Shown here: piece by piece, positions 25,069-32,974 of the stretch
Layout of the letters: the number at the start of each line of letters is the position of its first letter
Numbering within the stretch: the stretch's first letter is position 1
Assembly: GCF_036345175.1 (NCBI RefSeq)
Contig: NZ_CP107780.1
Coordinates: 1,178,001-1,242,000, forward strand
DNA from: Streptomyces sp. NBC_00576
GTDB lineage: Bacteria > Actinomycetota > Actinomycetes > Streptomycetales > Streptomycetaceae
DNA length: 64,000 nucleotides
Reading direction: 5' to 3'
Notes under the pieces: model-generated
What the model was told of the DNA's origin: nothing
What the model saw: only the letters and a program-made list of their open reading frames with translations
Database searches by the model: none
Program-made: the position numbers and the translations under genes

Positions 25069-26615
25069 TGCGGGCGGCGGCGGTCGAAGAGGAGGGCGGC
25101 GGCACCGAGCGCCAGCAGACCCCGCGAGGGGGTCCAGGGCCGCTGCCCTCCCATGCCGGCCGGGGTGTGCGGTTCGTGGAGCTGGAGGGCGAACTGCCGG
25201 TTCGCGGCGTCGGAGAGGAGGCCACGCAGCTGCTCGGGGGCGGACACGGCGAAGGACAGGAAGTCCATCGTGTTGCGGGCCGCCTGGTCGAGCGAGAAGT
25301 ACTCGCGCAGCAGAGCCATGACGATCCCCCGCGCCTCCGCCTTGAAGACGTCCGCGAGGGCGATGTCCGGAGCCAGGCAGCGCACCGAACCCTCCAGGTT
25401 GGCGAAGGACTTGCCCAGCAGGGAGATGGCGGGCGCCGAGCCGATGCCCCGCTTGGTCGCCTTCTCCAGCACGGTCGTCAGGGACACCCCGAAGTTGATG
25501 TCCTCCAGGGAGGCCGTGGCGACCTTGGGCACCAGCGCGGCCATGTCGGCGGCGAACGCGGGCAGGTTGGACCACGGGGTGACCCGCCCCATGTCCGCCC
25601 AGGCCCAGGCGAGGCCGTGGCCGTCGTTCTGGGCGAGGGCCATGAGGAGGGGCAGCAGTTGCAGGCTCGTACGCCGGTCGAGGCGGCCGATCATGCCCCA
25701 GTCGATGAGCGTGGCCGGGCCGCCGGGCAGCGCGAAGACATTGCCGGCGTGCGGGTCGGCGTGGAACATGCGGTCGACGAAGTAGCCGCGGTACATGAAG
25801 CGCAGCAGGTCCTTGCCGATCTCGGTGCGCTCCCGGTCGCTGAACGTGCCGCGGTCGAGATGCCGTACGGAGGCGCCGGGCGCGAGGGACTGCACCAGCA
25901 CCTTGGGGGTGGCGTGGATGACCCGGGGCACCGCCAGGGTCGGATACCGCCGGATGTGCTCGCGGGCCTCGTCCATGTTGCGGGCCTCGCCGGTGAAGTC
26001 GAGTTCCGGTTCCATGGCGTCGAAGATCGAGCCGAGCATCGCCTCCATGTCGATGACCTCGTTGAAGCGGGGTGCGGTGCGGGCGAGGATCCTGGACGCC
26101 TTGCGCATCAGGGCCATGTCGGCGCGGACCGCGTCCCGGATGCCGGGCCGCTGCACCTTCACCACCGCCGGGCGCCCGCCGGGCAGGGTGACCCGGTACA
26201 CCTGGGCGAGGGAGGCCGCGCCGAGCGGTCGTACGGTGTCGATGTCGTCGAAGCGGAGCTTCCAGTCCGGTCCGAGCTGGTCCCTGAGCACGGGTTCGAA
26301 GACGGCGAAGGGCTGCACGTCGACCTGGTCGTGCAGGTTCTGCAGCTCGGCGATCATGGAGGCGGGCACCATGTCCGGCCGGGTGGAGAGGATCTGCCCG
26401 AGCTTCACGTAGAAGGGGCCGAGACTTTCGAGCGCGTGCCGTACGGCCCTGGCGCGCCGGGATCCGTCGTCGCCCTCCGCTCCGTCGTCCTCGCCGTCGG
26501 TTCCGCGCCGGGAGCGGCGCCGGTCCCGGGCCAGTCGGCCGGCCTCTTCGGCTGCGAGACTTCCCAGCACCTTCACGACCAGCCGAAGCCGACTGCCGAG
26601 CAGGGCACTGCCCAT
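25062..26615 (-). CDS. ABC1/AarF/UbiB atypical kinase family protein
   Basis: A 517-residue member of the UbiB protein-kinase-like family. It has the family-specific KxGQ motif (YVKLGQILSTRPD), the alanine-rich nucleotide loop PLGAASLAQVY, the ATP lysine in AVVKVQRPG, and the metal and catalytic motifs HADPHAGN and LIDWGMIG. A hydrophobic C-terminal stretch (LLALGAAALLF) may anchor it to the membrane. Relatives support quinone or lipid metabolism by an ATPase activity. It lies downstream of the repeat-rich protein gene but behind a hairpin, and overlaps the aminotransferase 3' end by 7 bp on the other strand. Confidence 0.88.
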   Translation of the reverse strand: MGSALLGSRLRLVVKVLGSLAAEEAGRLARDRRRSRRGTDGEDDGAEGDDGSRRARAVRHALESLGPFYVKLGQILSTRPDMVPASMIAELQNLHDQVDVQPFAVFEPVLRDQLGPDWKLRFDDIDTVRPLGAASLAQVYRVTLPGGRPAVVKVQRPGIRDAVRADMALMRKASRILARTAPRFNEVIDMEAMLGSIFDAMEPELDFTGEARNMDEAREHIRRYPTLAVPRVIHATPKVLVQSLAPGASVRHLDRGTFSDRERTEIGKDLLRFMYRGYFVDRMFHADPHAGNVFALPGGPATLIDWGMIGRLDRRTSLQLLPLLMALAQNDGHGLAWAWADMGRVTPWSNLPAFAADMAALVPKVATASLEDINFGVSLTTVLEKATKRGIGSAPAISLLGKSFANLEGSVRCLAPDIALADVFKAEARGIVMALLREYFSLDQAARNTMDFLSFAVSAPEQLRGLLSDAANRQFALQLHEPHTPAGMGGQRPWTPSRGLLALGAAALLFDRRRPHH

Positions 26616-26695
26616 GTGTCACGACCTTCTGTGTGTGCCGCGTTTCCTGAAGTGCGTGCGTGCGTACGGGGTGTGGGAGTGGGCGGTGGCCGACC

Positions 26696-26725
26696 CGGCG
26701 GGGCGGTACCGGCCCCGCCCCGCCG
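26696..26725. terminator. Hairpin downstream of the repeat-rich protein gene
   Basis: Perfect 11-bp arms CGGCGGGGCGG (26696-26706) and CCGCCCCGCCG (26715-26725) with an 8-nt loop. It lies 14 bp beyond the stop of the gene at 26740 and before the ABC1 kinase start, so it probably limits read-through between them. Confidence 0.6.
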
Positions 26726-26739
26726 TCAGCTGCCCTGTG

Positions 26740-27324
26740 TCAGCCGCTCTTCCTCGCCGCCGGCGCCCGGCCGCCACCGCCCGTCACCGCTCCGGCGACT
26801 CCCTGGACGCTCTCCAGGACGCCGACCAGGTTCGCGACGAGCTCGGAGAGCTGGGCGATCTGGCGTGGCAGTGCCGCCAGCCCCTCCGCCATGTCGGCCG
26901 CTCCCGACACGGCCGACGACGCCCCGCCCGCCACCTGTCCGAGCATGGCCAGCGGATTCGCGCCCCCGCCGGTGAGTGCGGCGAGGGGGTTCGGGGCCGC
27001 GCCGGTGAGAGCGGCCAACGGATTGGGGGCGGCGCCCGTCAGAGCGGCGAGCGGATTGGCGGCGCCGCCGGCGACGCCCGCGGCGTTCGCCAGTGCCGCC
27101 ACGGGATTTGCCACCCCGCCGAGCGCTGAGAGCGCACTGACGGTTCGCAGCACATCCCCGGGCAATCCGTTCAGCACCTGGTACGGATTCCCCGCGGAGA
27201 TCCAGTCCGCGCCACGGGAGTCGTCGCCCCTTCGGTCGAGAATTTCGTCGAAGGCCTTCTTCGTACTGTCGGCGATATCGCCGATGAAGTCCTTCATCGT
27301 GTCCTGCGCATTGTTCCTGCCCAC
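26740..27324 (-). CDS. Repeat-rich Ala/Pro/Leu protein of unknown function
   Basis: A 194-residue protein without a recognised domain. After a charged N-terminus (KDFIGDIADSTKKAFDEILDRRGD) come degenerate repeats of about 11 residues built on ANPLAALTG: ANPVAALAN, AANPLAALTG, APNPLAALTG twice and ANPLAMLG (about residues 75-130). A helical C-terminal part (LPRQIAQLSELVANLVGVLESVQ) and a basic tail AARKSG follow. There is no signal peptide. The amphipathic helix and hydrophobic repeats recall phasin or lipid-associated proteins, but that is only a resemblance. It lies 90 bp downstream of an ECF sigma gene and is probably co-transcribed with it. The start is GTG. Confidence 0.75.
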   Translation of the reverse strand: MGRNNAQDTMKDFIGDIADSTKKAFDEILDRRGDDSRGADWISAGNPYQVLNGLPGDVLRTVSALSALGGVANPVAALANAAGVAGGAANPLAALTGAAPNPLAALTGAAPNPLAALTGGGANPLAMLGQVAGGASSAVSGAADMAEGLAALPRQIAQLSELVANLVGVLESVQGVAGAVTGGGGRAPAARKSG

Positions 27325-27414
27325 TACGATGCCTTCCCTGTCGACTGAACTCCCGTAACCCGGAAGTCGTTCACAAGAGGCCGGACATCCACCGAATTAT
27401 ATTTCGGCCGTCCG

Positions 27415-27993
27415 TTACCTGTGGTGTGCCGCGACCCCGTCCAGCGTCTGGGCGCACACGAGCCGCAGCCGCGCCCGCCCCCGGGTGAACGCGCCCTCGG
27501 CCGCCTTCAGCGAGATCTGGTGCATACGGGCGAACTCCATCGTGGAGATACCGTCGGCGCGGGCCAGCATGACCTGACGCTCACGGCCCCGCAGCTGCTG
27601 GACCTGGCGCAGCAGCCAGCGTCCGAAGTCCTCGTCGCACACGTCCTCGTCCGGCAGCTCGGGCCTGCTGACGTGCGCGGTACGGCCCACCAGCCGCCGT
27701 CTGCGCTCCAGTTCGCGATAGTGGTCGACACACAGCCGCAGCGCGACCGAGGTCAGAAAGGGCCCGATCCGCTCCCGGTCGAGGTTGTCGTGGGCCGCCG
27801 CCCTCAACATCGTCTCCTGGACGCAGTCCTCCGCGTCCTGGGCGGTCGGCAGCCGCTGGCGGACCAGTCGCATCAGTCGTTCCCGGTGGCCGGCGATCTC
27901 TCCCCAGGACAACTCCCGAAGAATTTCTCCCTCGGCTTCATGAGTGACTCGATCGACGATTACGAACTCATCTGAGCGGGCTTCCGAATTCAT
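27415..27993 (-). CDS. ECF-type RNA polymerase sigma factor
   Basis: A 192-residue group 4 sigma factor. Region 2: RERLMRLVRQRLPTAQDAED and CVQETMLRAAAHD; the middle FLTSVALRLCVDHYRELERRRR; region 4: LRGRERQVMLARADGISTME with the recognition helix ISLKAAEGAFTRGRARLR. The ATG at 27993 (MNSEARSDEF) is chosen over upstream in-frame codons because it gives normal ECF length. The sequence upstream is low in GC and holds a dyad. No anti-sigma gene is adjacent; the next gene downstream is the repeat-rich protein. Confidence 0.85.
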   Translation of the reverse strand: MNSEARSDEFVIVDRVTHEAEGEILRELSWGEIAGHRERLMRLVRQRLPTAQDAEDCVQETMLRAAAHDNLDRERIGPFLTSVALRLCVDHYRELERRRRLVGRTAHVSRPELPDEDVCDEDFGRWLLRQVQQLRGRERQVMLARADGISTMEFARMHQISLKAAEGAFTRGRARLRLVCAQTLDGVAAHHR

Positions 27994-28321
27994 GCAGTAC
28001 ACGGCCCCGAAATGATTCCTTGGGTGCGAACCAGAATATTCGCACGTCCTATCCCCAACCCGACGGGAAAGGACTGTCCGGGTCAACTCACGGACAAACC
28101 GAGCCGATTGCCTACCACTCGTCCGAATGGAAAAAGAAAGAACCACATCCGGCGCCCAGCGCATCGTGCTATAAAATCCCCACGACTGCCGGGGCGGCGC
28201 TTTTACGCAGAAACGTCACATCAGGATCAGGCCGATGGAATCATTCCGCGACAGCATACCCATATCGGCCATCGAGGCACTGAACTCGCCAATACCGGCC
28301 GACCTGCTTCTGCCCCGCAGA
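27994..28321. other. Intergenic, low-GC region with a dyad upstream of the sigma gene
   Basis: This 328-bp stretch carries no convincing gene. Its base composition is clearly lower in GC than the surroundings (for example TGGAAAAAGAAAGAACCAC near 28127 and CTATAAAATCCCC near 28170). A perfect inverted repeat GTGCGAA-n8-TTCGCAC (28024-28045) lies 31-52 bp upstream of the sigma start, where an operator or promoter element is expected. Open frames here lack ribosome sites and family resemblance. Confidence 0.5.
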
Positions 28322-28783
28322 TCAGCCCTCGGTCTCCGCGGCGGCCTGTTTGATGGCTTCGCGGATCCGGGAGTACGTGCCGCAGCGGCAGACGTTCTCG
28401 ATGGCGTCGATGTCCGCGTCGGTCGGCTCGGACGTCCGCCGGAGCAGCGCCGCCGCCGCCATGATCTGCCCGGGCTGGCAGAAGCCGCACTGGGCGACGT
28501 CGCGGTCGAGCCACGCCTTCTGGACGGGGTGCAGGGTGTCGCCGTCGGCCAGCCCCTCGATGGTGGTGACCTTGCGGTCCGCGCAGTCGGCGACGGGCAC
28601 GACACAGGGCTGGATCTCGGCGCCGTCGAGATGACTGGTGCAGGCGCGGCAGACCCCGACGCCGCAGCCGTACTTGGGGCCGGTCACCTGCAGCAGGTCG
28701 CGCAGCACCCACAGCAGCGGCATGTCGGCCGGGGCCTCGACAGTGACCGGTTTGCCGTTGAGGACGAAGGTGTAGCGGGGCAT
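28322..28783 (-). CDS. (2Fe-2S)-binding subunit of a molybdenum hydroxylase (IorA/CoxS-like)
   Basis: A 153-residue small subunit of xanthine-oxidase-family enzymes. The plant-type ferredoxin cluster ligands are Cys40, 45, 48 and 60 (YGCGVGVCRACTS), and the second cluster uses Cys99, 102, 132 and 134 (CGFCQPGQ and VCRCGTY). It passes electrons from the molybdenum site. It follows the large-subunit gene by 69 bp. No FAD-subunit gene is present, which matches the two-subunit isoquinoline 1-oxidoreductase / aldehyde oxidase type. Confidence 0.92.
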   Translation of the reverse strand: MPRYTFVLNGKPVTVEAPADMPLLWVLRDLLQVTGPKYGCGVGVCRACTSHLDGAEIQPCVVPVADCADRKVTTIEGLADGDTLHPVQKAWLDRDVAQCGFCQPGQIMAAAALLRRTSEPTDADIDAIENVCRCGTYSRIREAIKQAAAETEG

Positions 28784-28852
28784 CGGAACCCTCTCGGAGG
28801 CGAGTTCGGGGCGGGGGGGCCGGAACAGGAGTCTGGGACAGGGGGCGGGGGG

Positions 28853-30997
28853 TCAGAAGTTGAGCGGGAAGCGCCGGGGCTTGGTGCCCGTGGCCCGGGC
28901 GTACGCGTTGGCGACCGCGCCCGCCGCGGCCGGCACCCCGAGTTCCCCGGCCCCGCCGGGCTCCCCCTTGGACGGCATGATGTGCGCCTCGAAGCGCAGG
29001 GGGGCGTGCCGCTGGCGGGCGTAGTGGAAGTCGGCGAAGCTGCCCTCGCGCACCGCGCCCCGGTCGATGTGGAGGCCGGCCCGCAGCACGGTGGAGATGC
29101 CATCGATGGTGGTGCCCATGAGCTGGGCCTCAAGTCCGCGTGGATTCACGGCCGTTCCGACGTCGGCCGCCATCACCGCCCGGGTCACGCGCGGGTTCTT
29201 CGGGTCGGTGGCGTCGATCTCGATCAGGCAGGCCACACAGGAGCCGTACTCCTCATGGACCGCCATGCCCTGCCCGTGTCCGGCCGGCATGGCCCGGCCC
29301 CAACTCCCGGCAGCCGCCGCCTTGTCGAGCACGGCGCGCACGGCCCTGCTCCGGAGTGTGGTGCGCCGGAAGGCGACCGGGTCCTTGCCGAGGCTGCGGG
29401 CGATCTCGTCGACCATGATCTCCTCGGCGGTCCTGGTCGTCCCGGAGTCCACCGAGCGCCAGGCACCCAGCGGTATCGCCGCCAGCTCCACGCCGCCCGA
29501 ATCCCCGGACAGCCGCCCGAAGTTGTAGAGCCCGCTGTCGCTGGGCAGCGGTCCGGCCTCCCGGGCACGCCCCGCCTGCGCGACCACGGATGTCACCCCG
29601 CCCTGCGCGGCGAGGCTCTGCCCCTCCCACGACTCGCTCACCGAAGCCGTCGCGTGGACGAAGGCCACCACCCGGCCACTCTTGTGGCTGGCTCTGATCC
29701 GGTGCTGGGTGGCCGGGCGCATCCTGCCGTGCCGCAGGTCGTCGCCGCGGCTCCACATCAGCTTGACCGGCCGGCGGGCCGCCTTGGAGACAAGGGCGGC
29801 CTCGATCGCGAAGTCGTGGTTCAGCCGCCGCCCGAACGAGCCGCCGCCCCGTATGACATGGACCTTGACCTTCGACGCCGGGAGCCCGACCGCCGAGGCG
29901 ATGCCGTCCCGGGCGTCCATCGGCGTCTGGGTGGAGAACCAGAGCTCGGCGCGGTCCGCGCGGACGTCCGCCACCACGGTCAGCACCTCCATCGGGGCAT
30001 GGCCGACGAATGCGAACTCGAACTCGCCCGTCACCTGCGTCGATCCGCTCGGCGCGGCGCCCAGTCGAGGGACGGCGGCGCGCAGCCGGGATCTGATGGC
30101 CGCGTCGGACAGCCCCGCCAGCGGGCCCGGCGCCCAGGTGATCCGCAGGGCGTCGCGGGCCTGGAAGGCGTGGTGGAAGGTGTCCGCGACCACGGCGACT
30201 CCGCCCGCGACCCGTACTACCGCGCGGACGCCCGGCATCGCGCGGGCCGCGCGGTCGTCGACCGCGCGGATCTTCCCGCCGAGCGTCGGCGGCCGGGCCA
30301 CCACGGTCGGTTTCGCGCCGGGCACCCGCAGGTCACCGGCGTACTGCGCCTTGCCGGTGATGATGTCCCGCGCGTCGATCCGGGTCGTCGGCTTCCCGAT
30401 CACCTTGTGCCGGGAGGGGGGTTTGGGCTTGCTGGACACGGCCGGCCGGGTGACCTTCGCGGCCGTCGCGGTCAGCGATCCGAAGGTGGCCGTACGCCCG
30501 TCCGGAGCGATCACCATGGTGTTCCGGGTCCGCAGTGTGCGTGCGGGCAGGCGCCAGTGGTGGGCGGCGGCGGTCACCAGTCGGGCGCGCGCGGTGGCGG
30601 CCAGCGCCCGGGCCGGTCCGTACAGCGAGCTGACCGAGCTCGAACCGCCGGTGTACTGGCTTCCCTTGGTGCGGGCGTCGGCGAGCGGGATGTCTACGTC
30701 GGCGAGGCGGGCGTCCAGTTCCTCGGCGATCATCATGGCGACCGCGGTGGTGACACCCTGGCCGACCTCGACGCGCGGCAGCCGGACGACCACCCGGTTC
30801 GCCGCGGTGACCTCCAGGACGAGCATCTCGTCGTCGTTGCCGGTCACCACGACGCCGGCCCGGGTGCTCCCGTCGGCCGCCCGGGGCTCGGCGCCCTCCG
30901 CCGAGGACGTGTCGCAGCCGATCGGCGCGGCCACGGTCAGGGTGGTCGCGGCCAGCGAGTAGACCATGAACCTCCGGCGGGACCAGTGCCGTTCCAT
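28853..30997 (-). CDS. Molybdopterin-binding large subunit of aldehyde/isoquinoline oxidoreductase (IorB-like), Tat-exported
   Basis: A 714-residue catalytic subunit. The N-terminus has a twin-arginine signal (SRRRFMVYSLAATTL) followed by a lipobox-like Cys28, so the enzyme is probably exported folded, with the small subunit carried along, and may be lipid-anchored. Molybdenum-cofactor segments include GGSFGRRLNHDFAIEAA, the ARPPTLGGKI region and the C-terminal GTAVNPRGLEAQLMGTTIDG and GEPGGAGELGVPAAAGAVANA, where GEPG-GAGE holds the catalytic glutamate region. The ATG at 30997 follows AGGGG. It oxidises aldehydes or N-heterocycles; the substrate is unknown. Confidence 0.88.
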   Translation of the reverse strand: MERHWSRRRFMVYSLAATTLTVAAPIGCDTSSAEGAEPRAADGSTRAGVVVTGNDDEMLVLEVTAANRVVVRLPRVEVGQGVTTAVAMMIAEELDARLADVDIPLADARTKGSQYTGGSSSVSSLYGPARALAATARARLVTAAAHHWRLPARTLRTRNTMVIAPDGRTATFGSLTATAAKVTRPAVSSKPKPPSRHKVIGKPTTRIDARDIITGKAQYAGDLRVPGAKPTVVARPPTLGGKIRAVDDRAARAMPGVRAVVRVAGGVAVVADTFHHAFQARDALRITWAPGPLAGLSDAAIRSRLRAAVPRLGAAPSGSTQVTGEFEFAFVGHAPMEVLTVVADVRADRAELWFSTQTPMDARDGIASAVGLPASKVKVHVIRGGGSFGRRLNHDFAIEAALVSKAARRPVKLMWSRGDDLRHGRMRPATQHRIRASHKSGRVVAFVHATASVSESWEGQSLAAQGGVTSVVAQAGRAREAGPLPSDSGLYNFGRLSGDSGGVELAAIPLGAWRSVDSGTTRTAEEIMVDEIARSLGKDPVAFRRTTLRSRAVRAVLDKAAAAGSWGRAMPAGHGQGMAVHEEYGSCVACLIEIDATDPKNPRVTRAVMAADVGTAVNPRGLEAQLMGTTIDGISTVLRAGLHIDRGAVREGSFADFHYARQRHAPLRFEAHIMPSKGEPGGAGELGVPAAAGAVANAYARATGTKPRRFPLNF

Positions 30998-31166
30998 CGC
31001 CACCCCTGTCGCTTCCCGTCGGTTTCCGACGGCCCGTCGCTTCACCGCTGCCTGTGCTTCTCCTGTGTAGGAGGGGCCAGGCGGCTTCGTGGTTGCGTGT
31101 TCCGGCAGGGCTTTCGCCCGTGAACACGCCCCGGGCGACCGGGCGACCCGGCGGGTACAGCCGACG

Positions 31167-31198
31167 AGCGCGGGCCGGGAGTGGTCCCGGCCCGCGCT
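31167..31198. terminator. Hairpin terminator downstream of the sedolisin gene
   Basis: Perfect 14-bp arms (31167-31180 and 31185-31198) with loop GTGG, 28 bp beyond the sedolisin stop on the minus strand. A textbook stable terminator without a T-tract. Confidence 0.85.
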
Positions 31199-31225
31199 AC
31201 GGTCGTCGATTATCGGTCGGTGGGG

Positions 31226-32854
31226 TCAGCCGAGCAGCTTGCTCGCCAGGGTCGCGGCGTTGTACGAGCCCCAGCCGGTGGTGAAGTCCCAGCCGGTGGC
31301 AGCGGAGTAGTCGCCGTTGCTGCCACTGGTGATGTCGTGGAAGCCGGTGCCGCTCGCCGTGTAGAGGGCGGGGTTGGCGAAGCCCAGGTTGGCCTCGCCG
31401 GCCGCCGCGGCCTGCTGGTTGTAGAGCGCGGCGAACGCCGCCCACTCGGGCGCCGCGGCGCTGGTGCCGCCGACCGTGCCCCACGAACCCTGGGAGTAGA
31501 TCGAGACGCCGGGACTGGGGTTGGCGTGCGCCGAGACGTCCGGGACCTGGCGGAAGCCGCCGCCGGCGCTCTTCTGCACCGCGGTCTGCCAGCTGGGGAT
31601 CTTGAAGACGGAGGACTTGCCGCCCCCGCCGCCGGACCAGGCCACCTCCTTGCTGAAGGCGTTGGCCGAGGTGACGGTCAGCTTGGTGCCGCCGACGCCG
31701 GTGACGTACGGGTCGCTGGCCGGGTAGTCGACGGTGGTGGTGCCGTCGCCCGCGTCGTCGGAGCCGTCGTCGCCGGAGGCCGCGTAGAAGCCGAGGCCCT
31801 GGGCGGCGCCCGCCTTGAAGACGGCGTCCACGGCGTTGATGTTGGAGGTGGTGCGCGCGCTCTCGGAGGCGCCCCAGCTGATCGACGTGGTCGGGATGCC
31901 GCTGTCGACGATGGCCTGGTAGGTGTCGACCTCACCGGCGTCGGAGTTGGGTCCCTCGAAGACGGTGACGTTCGCCTTGGGGGCGATCGCGTGCAGGACC
32001 TCGATGTCCAGCTCGACCTCGACCTGACCGTCACCGAGCGCGCCCGAACCGCCGTCCACCTTGGACACGGTCGGAGTGGGCGAACCCAGGCTGTAGTTGG
32101 TGTCGTACTTCGTGATGTTGGACTGCTGGAAGCCGTCGAACTCCAGCAGCGCGATCTTCTGGCCGCTGCCGGTGTAGGTGCCGGAGACGTTGTAGCCGCC
32201 CTTGAGCTGGGCCGGGGTGTAGCCGCCGCCCGGACCGTTGCGGGGGGCCACCCTGGAGGCCGACTGGTGGTGCAGTTGGGTGCGGTTGTTGAGGCCGGCC
32301 ACGTCGCTCACGAGGGAGGCGACGGCGGACGGCAGGGTCGGTGCGGCCTCGTTGGCGTAGAACGAGCGCCCCGACGACGCGTCCTTCCAGGTCGACAGCT
32401 TGGTGCCGAAGGCCTTCTCCAGCTGGGCGGCGGTGCCGCTCGCGTCGACGAGCAGGTTGCCCGAGTGGACCTTGCCGACGGTGAGGCCCTGCGCGCGGAG
32501 GTAGTCCTTGAGCTGCTTGACCTCGGCGTCGGTCCGGCCGAAGCGGGCGGCAAACTGACCCTTCGTCAGGTAGTGGCCGTAGGAACTCGACCGCGGGTCG
32601 CTGACCTTGGCGACGAAGGTGTCGAGTGCCTTGTCGTTTCTGGGGGTCAGGCTGATCGCCACCGATATCCGCTTGCCTGCGGCGACCTTGCCGGTGCGGG
32701 TCGCGTCCTTGTTGAGGCCCTTGAGGACATCTCCGGTGACAGCCGCGCGAGTCGAGTGCGGCTGGACGGCGTTGGCCGCGTAGGCGGCGGGGACCGCGGC
32801 GGCGAGCAGAGCCGGTGCGGCGACCAGGCCGAGCAGTTTCAGGCGTGACTTCAC
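31226..32854 (-). CDS. S53 family peptidase (sedolisin/kumamolisin), secreted
   Basis: A 542-residue acid-type serine carboxyl peptidase. A Sec signal peptide (LKLLGLVAAPALLAAAVPAAYA, 5-26) is followed by an activation propeptide (about 27-205, with SSSYGHYLTKGQFAARFG). The catalytic domain has Glu279 and Asp283 (EVELDIE), the oxyanion Asp in SGDDGSDD, Ser465 in VGGTSAAAP and the C-terminal calcium site around DITSGSNGDYSA. It is autoactivated outside the cell and degrades proteins at low pH. It lies 120 bp downstream of a large LuxR regulator on the same strand. Confidence 0.92.
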   Translation of the reverse strand: MKSRLKLLGLVAAPALLAAAVPAAYAANAVQPHSTRAAVTGDVLKGLNKDATRTGKVAAGKRISVAISLTPRNDKALDTFVAKVSDPRSSSYGHYLTKGQFAARFGRTDAEVKQLKDYLRAQGLTVGKVHSGNLLVDASGTAAQLEKAFGTKLSTWKDASSGRSFYANEAAPTLPSAVASLVSDVAGLNNRTQLHHQSASRVAPRNGPGGGYTPAQLKGGYNVSGTYTGSGQKIALLEFDGFQQSNITKYDTNYSLGSPTPTVSKVDGGSGALGDGQVEVELDIEVLHAIAPKANVTVFEGPNSDAGEVDTYQAIVDSGIPTTSISWGASESARTTSNINAVDAVFKAGAAQGLGFYAASGDDGSDDAGDGTTTVDYPASDPYVTGVGGTKLTVTSANAFSKEVAWSGGGGGKSSVFKIPSWQTAVQKSAGGGFRQVPDVSAHANPSPGVSIYSQGSWGTVGGTSAAAPEWAAFAALYNQQAAAAGEANLGFANPALYTASGTGFHDITSGSNGDYSAATGWDFTTGWGSYNAATLASKLLG

Positions 32855-32922
32855 TGAGGTCCTCCGGAGAGTGGGGGCGTGTCCCGGAAGCGGAACGACT
32901 TCACCGTAGGAACGGCGACCCC

Positions 32923-32940
32923 TCCCCCGTAAGCGGGGGA
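32923..32940. terminator. Small hairpin between LuxR gene and sedolisin gene
   Basis: TCCCCCG (32923-32929) pairs with CGGGGGA (32934-32940) around TAAG. It lies between the LuxR stop and the sedolisin start and could terminate the LuxR transcript or act in the sedolisin leader. Confidence 0.5.
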
Positions 32941-32974
32941 ACCCTTGCTCTACGTGTTAACGGCGCATGTCGTG

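Noticed and set aside
23014..26622. Minus-strand open frame of about 1,200 codons
   Set aside because: Runs across the SDR, aminotransferase and ABC1 kinase genes in a frame without domains; an artefact of GC-rich third positions.
28012..28353. Open frame of 113 codons in the low-GC intergenic region
   Set aside because: No ribosome site, no family resemblance, basic low-information composition and overlap with the 3' end of the molybdenum-enzyme small subunit.
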